DNA from: Mytilus californianus
Lineage: Eukaryota > Mollusca > Bivalvia > Mytilida > Mytilidae
Length of the DNA: 64,000 nt
Assembly (NCBI RefSeq): GCF_021869535.1
Contig: NW_026262734.1
Span: 78,740,339 to 78,804,338 of the forward strand
Direction: 5' to 3'
The notes beneath the pieces are model-generated. The model was not told where the DNA came from. It ran no database searches and worked only from the letters and a program-made list of their open reading frames with translations. Shown here piece after piece: positions 1-12,500 of this stretch (positions are counted from its first letter, which is position 1; the number at the start of each line of letters is the position of its first letter). The translations under genes were made by a program, and so were the position numbers.

Positions 1-340
1 CCAATTTGATGATATTCTTTCTATTAACAATCCAAAATTTTCTGATTTTGTTTCCTAAATATATCCTCCAGTTATAAATTTCCCCCACCTTAGTAGCAGT
101 ATACAAACTTCACCTGTATACTAGTATTCATGATACATTTTCCAGCTCGTTTGATATTCAAAAGTTTGTAGCTGCCACTGAGACTTTATAAAACGAGCAG
201 AAAGTTGATGAACCAGTTTTATGTCAAAGAATGTCTCGTCCTTTTTCTAAAAACAGTTCATCGGAAGAGACCTTGTTGATAAAAATCAGTATCAACTTCA
301 CAAATACAATATATGATGGTCTTTAAGTAAAGGTTCTAGG
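1..340 (+). pseudogene. PLE1 reverse transcriptase remnant, C-terminal part
   Basis: The first bases encode a degenerate D-D-I-L-S-I-N-N-P catalytic-loop segment (the YxDD region of Penelope-like RTs), cut at the window edge. After an IYP tripeptide it jumps to a region encoding INFPHLSS, so roughly 100 codons present in related copies are missing. It continues through a diverged region matching the C-terminal part of the copy at 61.3 kb (the 'LMNQ..VKE..VLFLK' stretch), with several stops. It runs into the family 3' untranslated region near 340. It is a dead fragment; assignment rests on similarity to the copies at 18.9 and 61.3 kb. Confidence 0.7.
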
Positions 341-1017
341 TACTGACGTTGTTTTAATCTTACATACGTGTTATAGTTTTATTTGTCTTTGTACATTTTT
401 AACATTTGCTGTTTAGACCACTGGTACATAATATCATTTTGGCGTGGCTCGATATTTATAAATCCCGTCATTGTGTTATAATGGTATATTTTTGTATTCT
501 TGTCCTTCATTTTTTCTATGTGCTTTGTCTAAAGTCTACATGCAATTTTGTTTTTCGATATTGACACAGTTGTTTTTTTTTTTAAATAGTGATTAAGATA
601 ATAGCAAAATTTTGACTGCTTTTTGTTAATATATGTTTTTGATTGAATTAAGCCATTTCAATTGATATTTTACAGTGTGTCTTTCTATATTGTAATGTTA
701 CACCACTAATTTAGGTAAAGATAAAGGTTGGCGCCTGGTACAAAAATTAAACCAGCAGCATTTGTTTGCACCTGTTTTAAGTCAGGAACATGTTCTTCAG
801 TGGTTGTCGTTTGTTGATGTGGTTCATAAGTGTTTCTCGTTTCTCGTTTTTCATATAGATTAGACCGTTGGTTTTCTTGTTTGAATGGTTTTACACTAGT
901 TATTTTTTGGGGCCCTTTATAGCTTGCTGTTCGGTGTAAGCCAAATTTCCGTGTTAAAGGCCGTACTCTGACCTATAATGGTTTACTTTTTACTGATTGT
1001 GACTTGGATGGAGAGTA
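341..1017 (+). mobile_element. PLE1 3' region followed by A-type tail
   Basis: Bases 341-620 match the 3' untranslated part of the PLE1 copies near 19.7 and 61.7 kb (shared 'gacgttgtt', 'acgtgttatag' and 'gtgattaagataat' words). From about 622 the sequence switches to the A-type tail, the 3' end of PLE2, also seen at 19951, 40137 and 52528: 'gaattaagcc', 'ctaagtcagg'-like, 'tagaccgttggtttt' and 'ggggccctttatagcttgct' blocks in the same order. It ends at 'gatggagagt', short of the usual final 'catcttcttatatc'. The switch follows 'ttgactg', the same junction as in the copy at 19.95 kb. Confidence 0.65.
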
Positions 1018-2129
1018 AAAATGGATAAAAACCAATCTTATGCAATTACTCGTTCACCTAGCAATTTTGCTATGTTATTTTTTTTCATATCTTATTTTGC
1101 TGAAAATTTTTGAATTTACAATGATATATTACAATGTATTTAGGCAAGGATTCAACTGCCATTTAAGATGCTAATTTACATTCTTCTCAAATAGCCTTTA
1201 GTTATAATACATTTAACAGATTTCAGTTGTTTGACTTATTCTTATATAAATTGTAATTTGAAAAAAATAATAAAAATGGATACATGTTATGAAAATTTAA
1301 AACATGCAGGTTAATGTGTAAATGACAACTGGTATTTAAATTCTAGATATTGGATGAGATAGTCAATATTTGTTTTCTTTGATTTACTTCCATCTTATAA
1401 AATAATGAGACCATTAAAGTAACGAACATTGTACATAAAAATAAAAACAAATTATTATAACTATTTAGAAAAAAAAAAATACTGGAAAAATACCCAGTGT
1501 GTCATATATTTCTTTTCTATTGTAACGATATATATACATGTATGTAACACTATGTATCAAATTTCTCTTTTTCTACTAAAGTATCCGTAAAAATGCAAAA
1601 ATATCTAAAAATCATCTTTCAATAGCAACAACTCCTATAATGGACCAATTAATAATTTCGTTTATGTTGACTTATTTGTAGAACTAATTGATCTAGTCAT
1701 CTTTTCTGTTTCAAATTTCTTTCTTTTTATAATACATTGGTCCAATTTTTCTGAAAATAAGATAGGAAATCGACTATCACCTGTTGAACATTTTTATTCT
1801 GCCAGTCTTGCACTTACTGTTTTAGTTTTTGCAATTATATAAGCCAAAAACTGTGAAATCTTATAAAAATTATATTAAAGTGGCAGTAATTCAAAATTGA
1901 TTGTCCGATTTTTCTGAAAAAATTCACAAGAGAAAGTATCCTAGAGATTATTTCTACGGATATCAGTTTTGCTCTAACTGTTTTTGTTTTTTAGATACAT
2001 GTATAAGCTCAAAACTAAATTGTTACATCTATTTTCTATTCTCAGCAATAACAGCTATGACTTTGAATAGTATACAAATTTTAAACTAGTAACCCCAACG
2101 AACATTCTAGTAAAGTGTGGTAACATTTA
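1018..2129. other. AT-rich intergenic DNA, no gene seen
   Basis: No open frame here has coding character or a recognisable domain; the 62-codon frame at 1901-2089 opens on TTG and is low-complexity. The stretch is rich in A and T runs. I see no strong repeat structure before the MITE at 2130. Confidence 0.5.
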
Positions 2130-2318
2130 CTGTAAATTCAGAATTATTGCGATTTTGTTATTTTAGACTAAAATGCGAATTTAATTTTTGCGAAATTTAG
2201 AAAAATCCTGTTTAATTCATATAAAAAATTTCAAAATGCGAGTTTAAATTATTGCGATTATTACCCTGTCGCATTTTTCGCAATAACAAAAACATCGCAA
2301 TAATTTCTGAATTTACAG
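2130..2318 (+). mobile_element. TA-flanked MITE, copy 1 (189 bp)
   Basis: It starts CTGTAAATTCAG and ends CTGAATTTACAG, with TA on each side (2128-2129 and 2319-2320). The interior is a long imperfect palindrome containing repeated 'attgcgat' and 'aatgcga' words. The copy at 15306-15511 is the same element in the opposite orientation. No coding capacity. TIRs with TA duplication suggest a Tc1/mariner-type or similar TA-specific transposase acting in trans. Confidence 0.85.
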
Positions 2319-2573
2319 TAGTTCAGTAGTTTCAAAAAAGAAGATTTTTTAAAAAGATTATATTGACGGACGGATGACTGGCGCCATCTGATAGCAATAG
2401 GTGACATACCATTTAGGCAATATTCCACAATCCCCTATTTTTATGATAAACATCATCAAATCTTGTGTCCTGAAAAGAAGGGTAAAAAACCAGAAAAAAA
2501 TATGCATCTTAAAGAAACAATATCATGAAACGGCTGACAGTCATGACCATAAACTATTGACATTGTTTCAGTA

Positions 2574-3347
2574 CTAATCCATCTGGTAAGTAATAGCCTG
2601 AGTATTTGACTTATTACAAACAACTAAAAGAATACACCATACACCATACATCAAATACATAAAACTAGGATCGTCGAGGCCATGCTCTGTATTTAAAACA
2701 ATTCTGTTGTGGTATCCATTACGCGATAATATATGAACAGCATTATGTTTACTTAATACAGTCACAAAATCATTAGATACTGCAACTCCTATAGGATCAC
2801 GAACGATATCTGGAGCAATCCACTTCTGGTTTCCATATGTATCATAACACGAAACAAGATCTTCGTTTTCATTTGTGATGTAAATTTTACAAGAGGTAAC
2901 TGCAAATCTTTGGCCTGGAATATTCAGAGATCGAATTTCACGACCATGAAAGTCTGCAATGATTATTCTACTATTATTTGGACAGCCGATAAGCAAATTG
3001 TGTTCGTCGCTCTCAATGTAATAACACTTTGGTCGATATACAGCTGATTCGACTATTTTACATTCATTTGTATCAACAAATGCGACCATGTGATCGCTGG
3101 GAATTGTAACAGCAAATATGGACCCATTAACGTGAGAGACATCTAAAGGATTGTTGGTAAATTTTACGACATCTTTTAAATATTCACCATCACGGTTTAG
3201 TTTAGCTAAACGTTTATTATAAGTATCAACTACAAAGAATCCATCACCACAATCTGTACAACCTGTTATGTTAACACCTGCTGGAATATCAGTTGTTCTT
3301 ATTCTTCTTAGAGTGAATTGTTGCATCTTTTTCCCCCTCTTATCCAT
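2574..3347 (-). CDS. NHL/beta-propeller protein, TRIM-like C-terminal type, single exon
   Basis: An uninterrupted 257-residue frame opens on ATG at 3347, with in-frame TGA and TAG a few codons upstream, so it cannot extend 5' without splicing. From about residue 28 it shows repeated propeller-blade patterns: 'GDGFFVVDTYNKRLAKLN', 'DHMVAFVD', 'LVSCYDTYGNQ', 'WIAPDIVRDPIGVAV' and a closing 'ILLVV.NKSN..AI.YQM'. This pattern of aspartate, tyrosine and asparagine before hydrophobic strands is that of NHL blades in the TRIM2/TRIM3-like proteins that are much expanded in bivalves (family knowledge). No RING, B-box or coiled coil is present here, so it is a propeller-only protein, a last exon whose partners I cannot see, or a retrocopy. 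Its paralogue at 26223-26981 conserves the same motifs, which supports real coding ancestry. No signal peptide. The role (RNA or protein binding) is inference. Confidence 0.72.
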   Translation of the reverse strand: MDKRGKKMQQFTLRRIRTTDIPAGVNITGCTDCGDGFFVVDTYNKRLAKLNRDGEYLKDVVKFTNNPLDVSHVNGSIFAVTIPSDHMVAFVDTNECKIVESAVYRPKCYYIESDEHNLLIGCPNNSRIIIADFHGREIRSLNIPGQRFAVTSCKIYITNENEDLVSCYDTYGNQKWIAPDIVRDPIGVAVSNDFVTVLSKHNAVHILSRNGYHNRIVLNTEHGLDDPSFMYLMYGVWCILLVVCNKSNTQAITYQMD

Positions 3348-5648
3348 TTTTCTGTTTTCGTATTTTCACTATCTTGAAACAACGTCTTAATTTATTTGTC
3401 TGTTTGATATTTTCGACCTGAACTTATGAATTATACAAAAAAAAAATGGTTAGAATAATCATGTGATAAGTTAAGTTATTTGTCAATAAATGAACTCATA
3501 CCAGTATTACACGGCACATGCATTGTAATCGTTTTGATATGATTGATATATTTTGCGGCTTTATTTCAACGTAGCACATTTATGTAAACTGAAAAAATCA
3601 AAGACGTTTCTTATAACATTCCTTTTAGACCAATGATGGATGCTCCTGGCTTGTTTCAATTATTTCCATTACTCCTGTAAACAAAACAAAAAACACGTTA
3701 TAATCATAAAACAATAAGTATATGTACAAAGAGCTTTAACAACCATGCATTGTCCGACTGGAAAATATATGTTTATATCTAAAAAGGATATGGAGTTCAG
3801 CTCATATAGTAATTGATTGTGTTTAATGTGAAAGCAATTATTTAGGTGATTTCCGTTATTTGATGAATGTTTGACACTAAAGGCTGATCGTCGGTATATT
3901 TCCTGAGATAGAAGTTTCTTATACCTTGCCAAAATGAAGATTTTACTATGCTTTTGTTAAAAAATATAGTAAAAAGTATGTATCCTTGTGCTATTTTTCA
4001 AGCTAAAAGTCATGCAAAATTGCCCAAATTTGCAAAGGTTGTTCATGAAAAAACACATTTTTGTGAATAAATAAAAATTCTATTAGATATAGAATTTTAA
4101 AATGAAATATGGGAAGACAGGTTTTATAATACATGTACTATGCTTTAAGAAATTATTAAAAAGAAAAATTGGTGTCACCGAACTTGCAATTGTTTTCTTT
4201 CTAAAAGTAATATAAAGAAAATTTCACTATCATTCCAGTATAAAATATTTGGTATTTGGTTTAATATTTTGGAAAATGCAATAAATCACTTATTTTTCTT
4301 TATACAAATAAACAGTCTAACACATAAATTGCAAATCTGTCTGGAAATTTGCAGATGTACATGGATTTATGCAAAGAACTAGGTCAGTATAATGTGTACT
4401 GCTTTTGTACAGTCGAAGATGGCGGTATACAGTAAATCTACCTTAAATATATACGAAGTCCACTTATTAAACAACGGTACTGATTAGCGTTTGTTTACTC
4501 AACCGTGAGGAATTTGTAGATCTGTCTAGCTAATTAAATAGGTCATAATTAATTTTCGCCAATTACAGTTTTGAAAAAGTATCATAAATAATAAGAATAC
4601 ATAAATATCTATTTTATTATAGTGTCACATATTGATTGACAAAATATTCACATATCACACAGTATTCCATTAAACAATCAATAACCAGTCATAAATTTGA
4701 CCATGAGACACTTAACACATCATATCAATATAGTTTCATAATAAAAAAATTAATTTAAAAAAGTTAAAACATGGTTGTGAATTTAAAAGCATATATATTT
4801 TGAGCAGAAAAAAAAAATCTAAAGTAAATTGTGTTTAAAAAAAAGATATATATAAAAAAAATATTTTAAAGTTATGTAATTTTATCATGAAATTAACAAT
4901 TTGCATATTTGAATATCTTATCATAAATTAGCCGCAGTGAGTTCACATAGACTATATTATTAGTAACAATTAAGAAAATATTTTCCATCTCTTAAAACTC
5001 TTTCTTATACATTTTTGAATATCAGAACATTATTTCAACAAGCTTAACATCATCGTTAAACTTTGGGAAATTGTCAATATATTTGGAACATTCGAACAAC
5101 AATTCAAACCTAATGTCATCATAAAGGAAGAAATATGAAAGAAAATGATTTTCATATTCAACACTATCAAAGGAACAAAATTTACATAGTCTATGTTCTA
5201 GTGCTGTATGCGATCTTGTGTACTTGTCAGTCTGGGTGTATAATGGGAGCAAACCGACACGGAACCAGTTAGAGTATGTCTGTACCAGCGTGGTATAACA
5301 TGCAGAATGTATGTCTCGACATAATTGTTTATTTTGAAAAACCTGTACGTTCGACGTTTATTTCAATTTTGATGACAACGATCATTAAAAAGTTCATTTT
5401 GACATTCGGTATTATCTTGCATCTTTATTTTGTCCGACACAAAATTCATAACAGTTTTCGTCGACAAAAATAGATCATTTACAGATTTTCGGATGTTTAA
5501 TAGGCCGGTAATTGTATCCAACATGTATGTCTTCTCGAGGCTCACTTCCTAATTTTGATCACGTTTCGATTTTCGTCTATCGTCTATTCTTGCTATTTTA
5601 CACAAAAGTCTGATAGAAAATATGCGCTGCGTATTTGAAAATGAAAAC
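3348..5648. other. Intergenic DNA upstream of the NHL gene
   Basis: No B-box, RING or coiled-coil exon that could belong to the minus-strand NHL gene is visible here. Short frames (for example 3669-3932 and 5022-5252) have no recognisable domain. The stretch is AT-rich with many A runs. Confidence 0.45.
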
Positions 5649-5683
5649 CACCCCCCCCCCCCCCCCCCACACCCCCACCCCCC
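5649..5683. repeat. Poly-C tract
   Basis: An almost uninterrupted cytosine run broken by a few A residues. On the minus strand it is a G-run able to form a quadruplex. Confidence 0.9.
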
Positions 5684-5737
5684 ATGTCAACCGACTTGCG
5701 ATATTGGACACGTTTTTCCTACATATTAAGTGTTTGG

Positions 5738-5822
5738 GCTTAGATTTTGCCATTTGATAAGGAACATTACGATTTGAATCTTCCTTGGAGTTACATGTTT
5801 GTATGTTTTGTTATTTTACCTT
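5738..5822 (+). repeat. Fragment of E-type tail
   Basis: 'gattttgccatttgat', a following 'gaatcttcctt' and 'gttattttac' resemble the end of the E-type tail at 20500 and 62300. Short and diverged. Confidence 0.4.
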
Positions 5823-8800
5823 TTTTTCATGGTAAGGCACTTATACTATAGTCCGTTTAAGTTTTGTAAATATTCAAAAATAAATTATTAGAATGCAATT
5901 TTTTAATCAGATTAAAATAAATAATTAGATTATGATACAACTGTACGTCAGTCCATATGTCGTGGATATAGATAACTATAGAGCATCCCCATGGCCTTCC
6001 CCAGTGAGCAAAACACATACCGTTCAATCAATAATTATAAATTTAATATAATTTTTATTAATAACCTTATCATATGGCCCAATGACATGTATACATATAA
6101 GATCACATGCTGATACAAAATGTTAAATATAAAAATAGGAAATGGCCAATGAGACAACGCTCCTAAAAAGAGCAAATGACGTAGAAATTAACAACTATTG
6201 ATCCAAACTTTATTGTCATATAAATCAACTTATATGATGTGTGGCTAAAACAATGCAACAAATGACAACCACTGAACTATAGGATTGTGACTTTGGATAG
6301 TCACATATAAAATGTAAAACTTTTTTGGTGGAGCTAAACCGTCCCCCTAACCTGAGACAGTGGTATAGTTCCTGGTATAATAAAATGTGAAATGATAGGG
6401 TATCGTCATCAAATCTTACAATTTTCGAAAACTAAGAATGTTCTACCCATATCCAACTATTGCGGTCATCACGTGACTTTTACACTTCAGTTGTATATTA
6501 ATGGCCGCTTGATTATCAATGAAAATCAACGGGGTACATAAACTGAACGGTCATCACTTTTTTGTTACCTTGTGTGTTGTACCTTCCAACCCCGCGTTTT
6601 ACAGTTTTTTCATTTTTACAATTAAAATTATTTTAAGTTTCAATTCAACCTATGATTTCTTTCTTCAAAATAAGTTTGAAAATTGAGGTGACATAACCAC
6701 ACAGCCTCCATTGACTTCTTCGTTAAAACACGATAAAATTGCAAGGGGACGACCTTCTGTTATATAATCAATTTTCTCAACTTATTTATTGTTAATAATA
6801 TCCTTCCAACCCCTAAAAAGAACGACAACATATTCATTTAAATGAAATATAAAACCATATCAGTTTGGGTATCAAACATTTTTTACTTCAAAATTTGATT
6901 GAAAAGTTCACATTTTGGCATTTGTTAGCAATATTTTGAAAATGGCGGCCGCTGTTCGAAGGAAACAACGACACGACATGTATTCATTTAGTTATTAATT
7001 AAAAAGTAATATTTGAAATATTTATTGAAATGTGTCTAATTGTATTTAAGAAATTTCTTATTTCACCTTTTCCTTTTCTTTTATATATTCATTAGAAACA
7101 ATCTCTAGCACTCAAAATAAAGATTTATATGCATTAAACATGCAGTTTACACTGACAGCTTTGGCCGACTTGTGAAGATATATTTTGTAAGATTTTTACG
7201 ATGAAAATCAAATAAATGTTGGATGCAGTAATTGTCTTACCTTAAAGCAGCATAGAATCAAACATTGTTTCTCTTTGTTAAAGTGGATACTTGCTGTTTG
7301 TTTTGATAAAATTTGAAATTACGTAAAAAATGGCGACTAAATAATTTTCAAACGTAGACGATGTTCGACATTTATTTTACCCATGCAAATAATTCAATTT
7401 GATTTCACTGTTGATATTGCAATTAAGTATGACACGTTATTGTCACTTTATTAATACCCAAGGACATAGCTAGATTAAGGAGATATTAAGTTTTCAACGT
7501 GATCAAAGAAAACAAACATGGCACCTAATCACGATGTAAGTTATGACAAGACCTATGTACCTATGTAGATTGATATTGTTCGATTCTTAATGAAATCATT
7601 TTAGGATATTATTTTATAGCAATAAAAGAAAACCTCGAATGGATGGTAAAAGAGGTTAAATATCTATATTTTTCAATTTTCTAATCATCACATGGGTAAC
7701 CAGTTAATTTGACATAATTCTAATTAATTAAACCATTAACGTGCAGAGTTATCGAACGTTACTATGACTGGAATAGTGCATATGATTTTCTACTTTCATG
7801 TTCTATTTTTAGCCATTTTCGTCATGTTGATTTACAGGGGATCATCGAATATAATTTATACTAGATATTCAAATGCTGATTGTGGGCAAGTTTTGTTTCA
7901 ATTTGTCAAGTTTTCGAGCTAAAAAATAGGAGTTTTAAGAATGAACTTTGAAGAATTGTAGAGCTTAAATGGAATTGACCGATGTTTAAATGAACAACAC
8001 AACTATTCTGCTTCCTAAACTCAGTTTTCTAGAATTATCCATGTTTTTTAAACACAACTACAATTTAAGAATTTTCTTTGGTACAGGATATCGATATTGA
8101 ATTGGCCAATATTAAACAACATTTTCTATTATCTATTCCACATACTTAGCCCTTGAAGAAATGTATCACCTAGATTAAAGGAAATTTATCATATCTAGTA
8201 CAATCCTTTATTTATTTAACACAGAAATAGGAGATCTATAGCTCAATATTTGGTTTTCAATCCAGCAAATCTGACACTACTGCGCATTTATAACCTAAGT
8301 TTTAGTGAACTTATTACTACCTCTGAATAAATCATTTATTGAACTTTTTTTATGGTAAATTTCCATACCTCTAAACAGCAATGCAATCCTTGTTTTCATC
8401 TATAATAAAAACGTCCCCTTTAACTGTATAACAAGTGCTTGCTTGTTACACACCCATATACCTATATATCATTATAGTAAATATATCTGTTTATGTATTT
8501 CCAGAAGATATAAATAACGATGCAAGGGAGTTAATTTCGAATGCTTTCCCGGTGTTTACTTTTAATGATATTTGTTAGTATGTATTTCAAAATTTCTCTT
8601 CTATTAAGATGAATAAATCGTTTTTCATACATAAAATGTAATCACCTTATTCGTTTAATAACAAAATAAAACCAAAATTGACACATTTAGAGTCAACTGG
8701 TATACTTCTGTGTATTATATATTAATCGTCAAACTAGACTAGTTACACTTTTTTTCCCTAACTTACCTTTTCAAAAGTGTGCTTTTTGCATTTGACAGGA

Positions 8801-9421
8801 GTAACATATTTGTGCTTTTGAAAATGCATGTGGTATAAGTCAATTAGACATTATATTGAACCCAATTATGCAAGCATCCAAGAAATTATATCAATATCCT
8901 GTGAATTTCTCAGAAACTGAATAATAATCATTTACCAGACAAAACTCTTCCATGAACACACATTTCCTATTAGCTTAAGCATTATATTATATACAAAGAC
9001 AACCAATGGATATAATTATTACATGTGACATGGTTAAACTAGCTTTTTCAGAGGTTAAACCTTTCTTTTTTTTAATTGGATATGTGGAGTGGAAAAAGAC
9101 CAGAGGTACCAAAACAGTGCACAAAATAAAATTCGTTTTTTTTAAATAATTTGTTTTAAATGCGTATTGCACAAGCAAAGAACATTCTATACGTTTAATA
9201 TTGCCTTGCTTGTTGAAAGATTGCTGAATCAAAATTTCCAATAACGACCGGATACCAGTCTAAGCCTTGATAGATTTCATATAGGGTTTTTCAGAATGAA
9301 TCTATATATATAATATATATACATATGTGATGTGATCTTCTGTTTGTGATTGCTTGATATTTAATACATTTGTACTTCATTGACTTAAATGAAATAACTC
9401 TGTCTATTGCCATTCTGTTAT
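5823..9421. other. Gene-poor intergenic DNA
   Basis: No convincing coding frame. Bases 6130-6360 ('ggccaatgagacaac' and the later 'cctgagacagtgg') look like a degraded minus-strand tail related to the B type, low confidence. The rest is AT-rich DNA in which I see no structure. Confidence 0.4.
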
Positions 9422-9510
9422 AGATAATGCATATTTTAAGGTTTTTCTTGTCGTAGAACACACCCCGAGGTGTGTTCGTCGACAAGAAAAACATTAAATA
9501 TGCATTATCT
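9422..9510. repeat. 89-bp hairpin / miniature palindromic element
   Basis: The arms 'agataatgcatatttta' and 'taaatatgcattatct', then 'gtttttcttgtcg' and 'cgacaagaaaaac', pair around a central 'cacaccccgaggtgtg'. Near-perfect inverted symmetry over the whole length. Probably a small foldback or MITE; no target duplication is obvious. Confidence 0.75.
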
Positions 9511-12500
9511 GACTTATATACCGTAAAAAAATATTAATTTTTATAAAGATTTGCAAAATTTAGCATCCTATTTTACCGACCACACTAACGTGGGATATTC
9601 CTTTCTAATGCGTACAGGTTTTAATACGCCCTAAAGCTCATTTAAAATGTGAAATAAAACTCACTAATCAATCTAGATATAAACCTTAGTAATTATTATC
9701 CATACACAATACAAATATTACTGTAACTGCATGAAGTAAGACACAAATGAATTGTTACCATCCGATAACGGTGTATGAAAAATACAAGACACTTTGTAAG
9801 TAATTTATTGTACAAACTTAGTTTATTGAAAAAAAGGGGGGAGGGGCTATGTTTTTTCTACGTGTAATTTGTAATGACATTTCTATCGCAGAAAACAGAT
9901 TATTTTTTCAACAATTTTAATTGAATCGAATGAAATATTCAAAATGATTTTCTTTTGAAAAGCAATAATTGTTAAACAGATAATCAGGATATAATTCTAT
10001 ACCCTCACCCCCCAACCATCCCCACCCGACCCCATTGTGAGGTATGTGGATGTCATTCAATAGAAAAAAAGAATATTTTATTAGTTGATCATTTGATAGA
10101 GTAAAAGGTATACATATACATAAACGTAAAAAAGTTAAGAACTGACACGAAGAGAGAACAAATCTTGATACATGTACATGTAACACGAAATCGAATATCA
10201 ATACATGTACTTGTAGGTCACAGTATGATTTCCTTTTCAGTGTGAATCAATAAGATTTACAAAATCTTACACACGAATATGTTAAATCTGGCTTTTTTTT
10301 TTTTAAAGTTTTACATTAAAATTCGTCCCACATATATATGATAATGTCTCTGTATTGAAGCGATAAACTAGTAAAAACTATACATTTTTTTGTTTCTGAA
10401 ATTAAAATGCGGACAATGACGATTTTTTTTACACCTATCATAGTATAGATTGAACTTTAAAAAATAGATTCCCAAATCGGCAACTATCAGACGAATATAA
10501 TTTTGAAGTAAATTATAGTATGCATTTTTATTAAGGAAAATAATGACCTCACACAGGTCATTATTTTATGCCTTGGAGCATATTTCATTGAAACATGGTA
10601 TCGCCCGGGTTGATTCTTCGAAAGAATGACCTATCGTTCTGAAAGAAAATAACTCCATATAGGTATATAAATCTGATGAACGTAATATATCACCTACAGA
10701 ACGTCAAAATTTAAAAGATGGCGATTTAACACATAACAACGAGATTTAGTAGTCCAATTACCAAATATTTCAGAAAAGGTGAGTTGACATTGAATATTAT
10801 GACTACTAAAATAATGAAAAATGGTTTTTAATCTCTTATTCAGAAGTAATACAATTGGTTATTCAGTTATTGTGGCAAACAGAGTAAAATGGCTACCTGT
10901 ATTTTATCTTGTTTTTGTACCTGACTATTTGAATGTACATAAGTACTTAAGGTCAAGTAAAAGCAAATGGACTCTGTCACAAGTTTTTGTACGACTTAGA
11001 CTTATTGAAAAAAGGGTAGAAACACTATTATGTTTACCAATCAAAAGAAAATTTACATGTGTACAAATTAAGAAAAGTCTTTAATTGATCAGTTTTGTCG
11101 ATTTGATAAGAACATTTTTTTCACTGATTTTTCTACATTCCAAATAAACATGCATTCTATTTCAAGTAGTTCGTTTCATTTATGATAGAAATTCAAAGAT
11201 ATAAATGAGGTGTATTCTTTTTCTCGATTTCAATTTCAAGTTGACCCGGTTGTTTACAAACTATCCTTAAAATCGGTAATTGTTGTTCTAAATGTAATCT
11301 GAAGTAAGATATATAAGTTATTTACGTGGTATCAAATGTCCACATCTACATATGGTCGTTTGATGGAGCAAAGTACTTAAAATCTGGTATATTTTTAACC
11401 ATATGATTTTTAACCATTACATGGACACAGTTATGAACTACTTAAGACAGGCTTTTGTCCCAAAGCTCTATACAAGCGTTGTATTTTGTATTTACCAATA
11501 ATAAAATATCATTATTGAAATGAAACCGTTAAAACAAACCCTTTAATAATGTGACAATCCTAACGGATAATATGAACATTTTTGTTTACTTCATTTTAAC
11601 ATATTTTCTTCTTTCGATTTTTAATTGAAACTCATAGTTATTGCCAAGTTAAGAATTTATCGACAGATCGAATTATTGCAAAGGAAGTAGACACACCTGA
11701 TAATTGTGTATTTATGGTAGATAAAAGGGGTCTTCCTGCTTTTCCTACGTTTTCAAACGTACATATTCCTTCTATACCTTCTATTGATATATACAAAATA
11801 CAATAGCAGTTGTTATGAGGTAATTTGTTGTTTTTTGCAATTTAGATTTAATTGAATTACAAGTAAATAAGTACTTAAAAAATGCATCCTTAGCTTTTAC
11901 TTATATTTGAAGAATAAACATTAAAACATGGATTCACTAAAGAGAATAATATAAAAAATAGACATGGAAAATTAATGAACTTTGAATTTATATAAAAGGA
12001 AAATCCGAATGTTTCCAATATGAAAAGAAATGACGAAGAAAATGCTTAATACAGAAATGCAAGATTCAAATTGAATCCTGCATATTACACGTATAATTTA
12101 AAATTTGAAATGTAATCTTAGTAATAGACAACCTTGATACTGGGATCAATGCTACAAAAGTATAATGATCAAAAGGCAAAGCTAAATTTAAACTACACTT
12201 CATAACACACAGAACCCATATCATCGTATGCACTGTATATAGGACACATAGATTGGACCAAGTTATGTATTGGACCAAGATCACAATAACGATCAATTCT
12301 GATATTTAGAAAAATATTCTGCAAGTTGTTAATTTCATTCATAGTTCATGTAACATGCTTCTTTTAGAACTTGAATTGTTGCTCGATTTGGACTGCTTTT
12401 ATGATAAAAATAAAATTGTCTAGCAATTTTGAGGTTGTTTTCTGTTATGTATGCTAAGTATATGGTGCTTTTTAATGGAGCCTAAGTGCTTAAAGTATAA

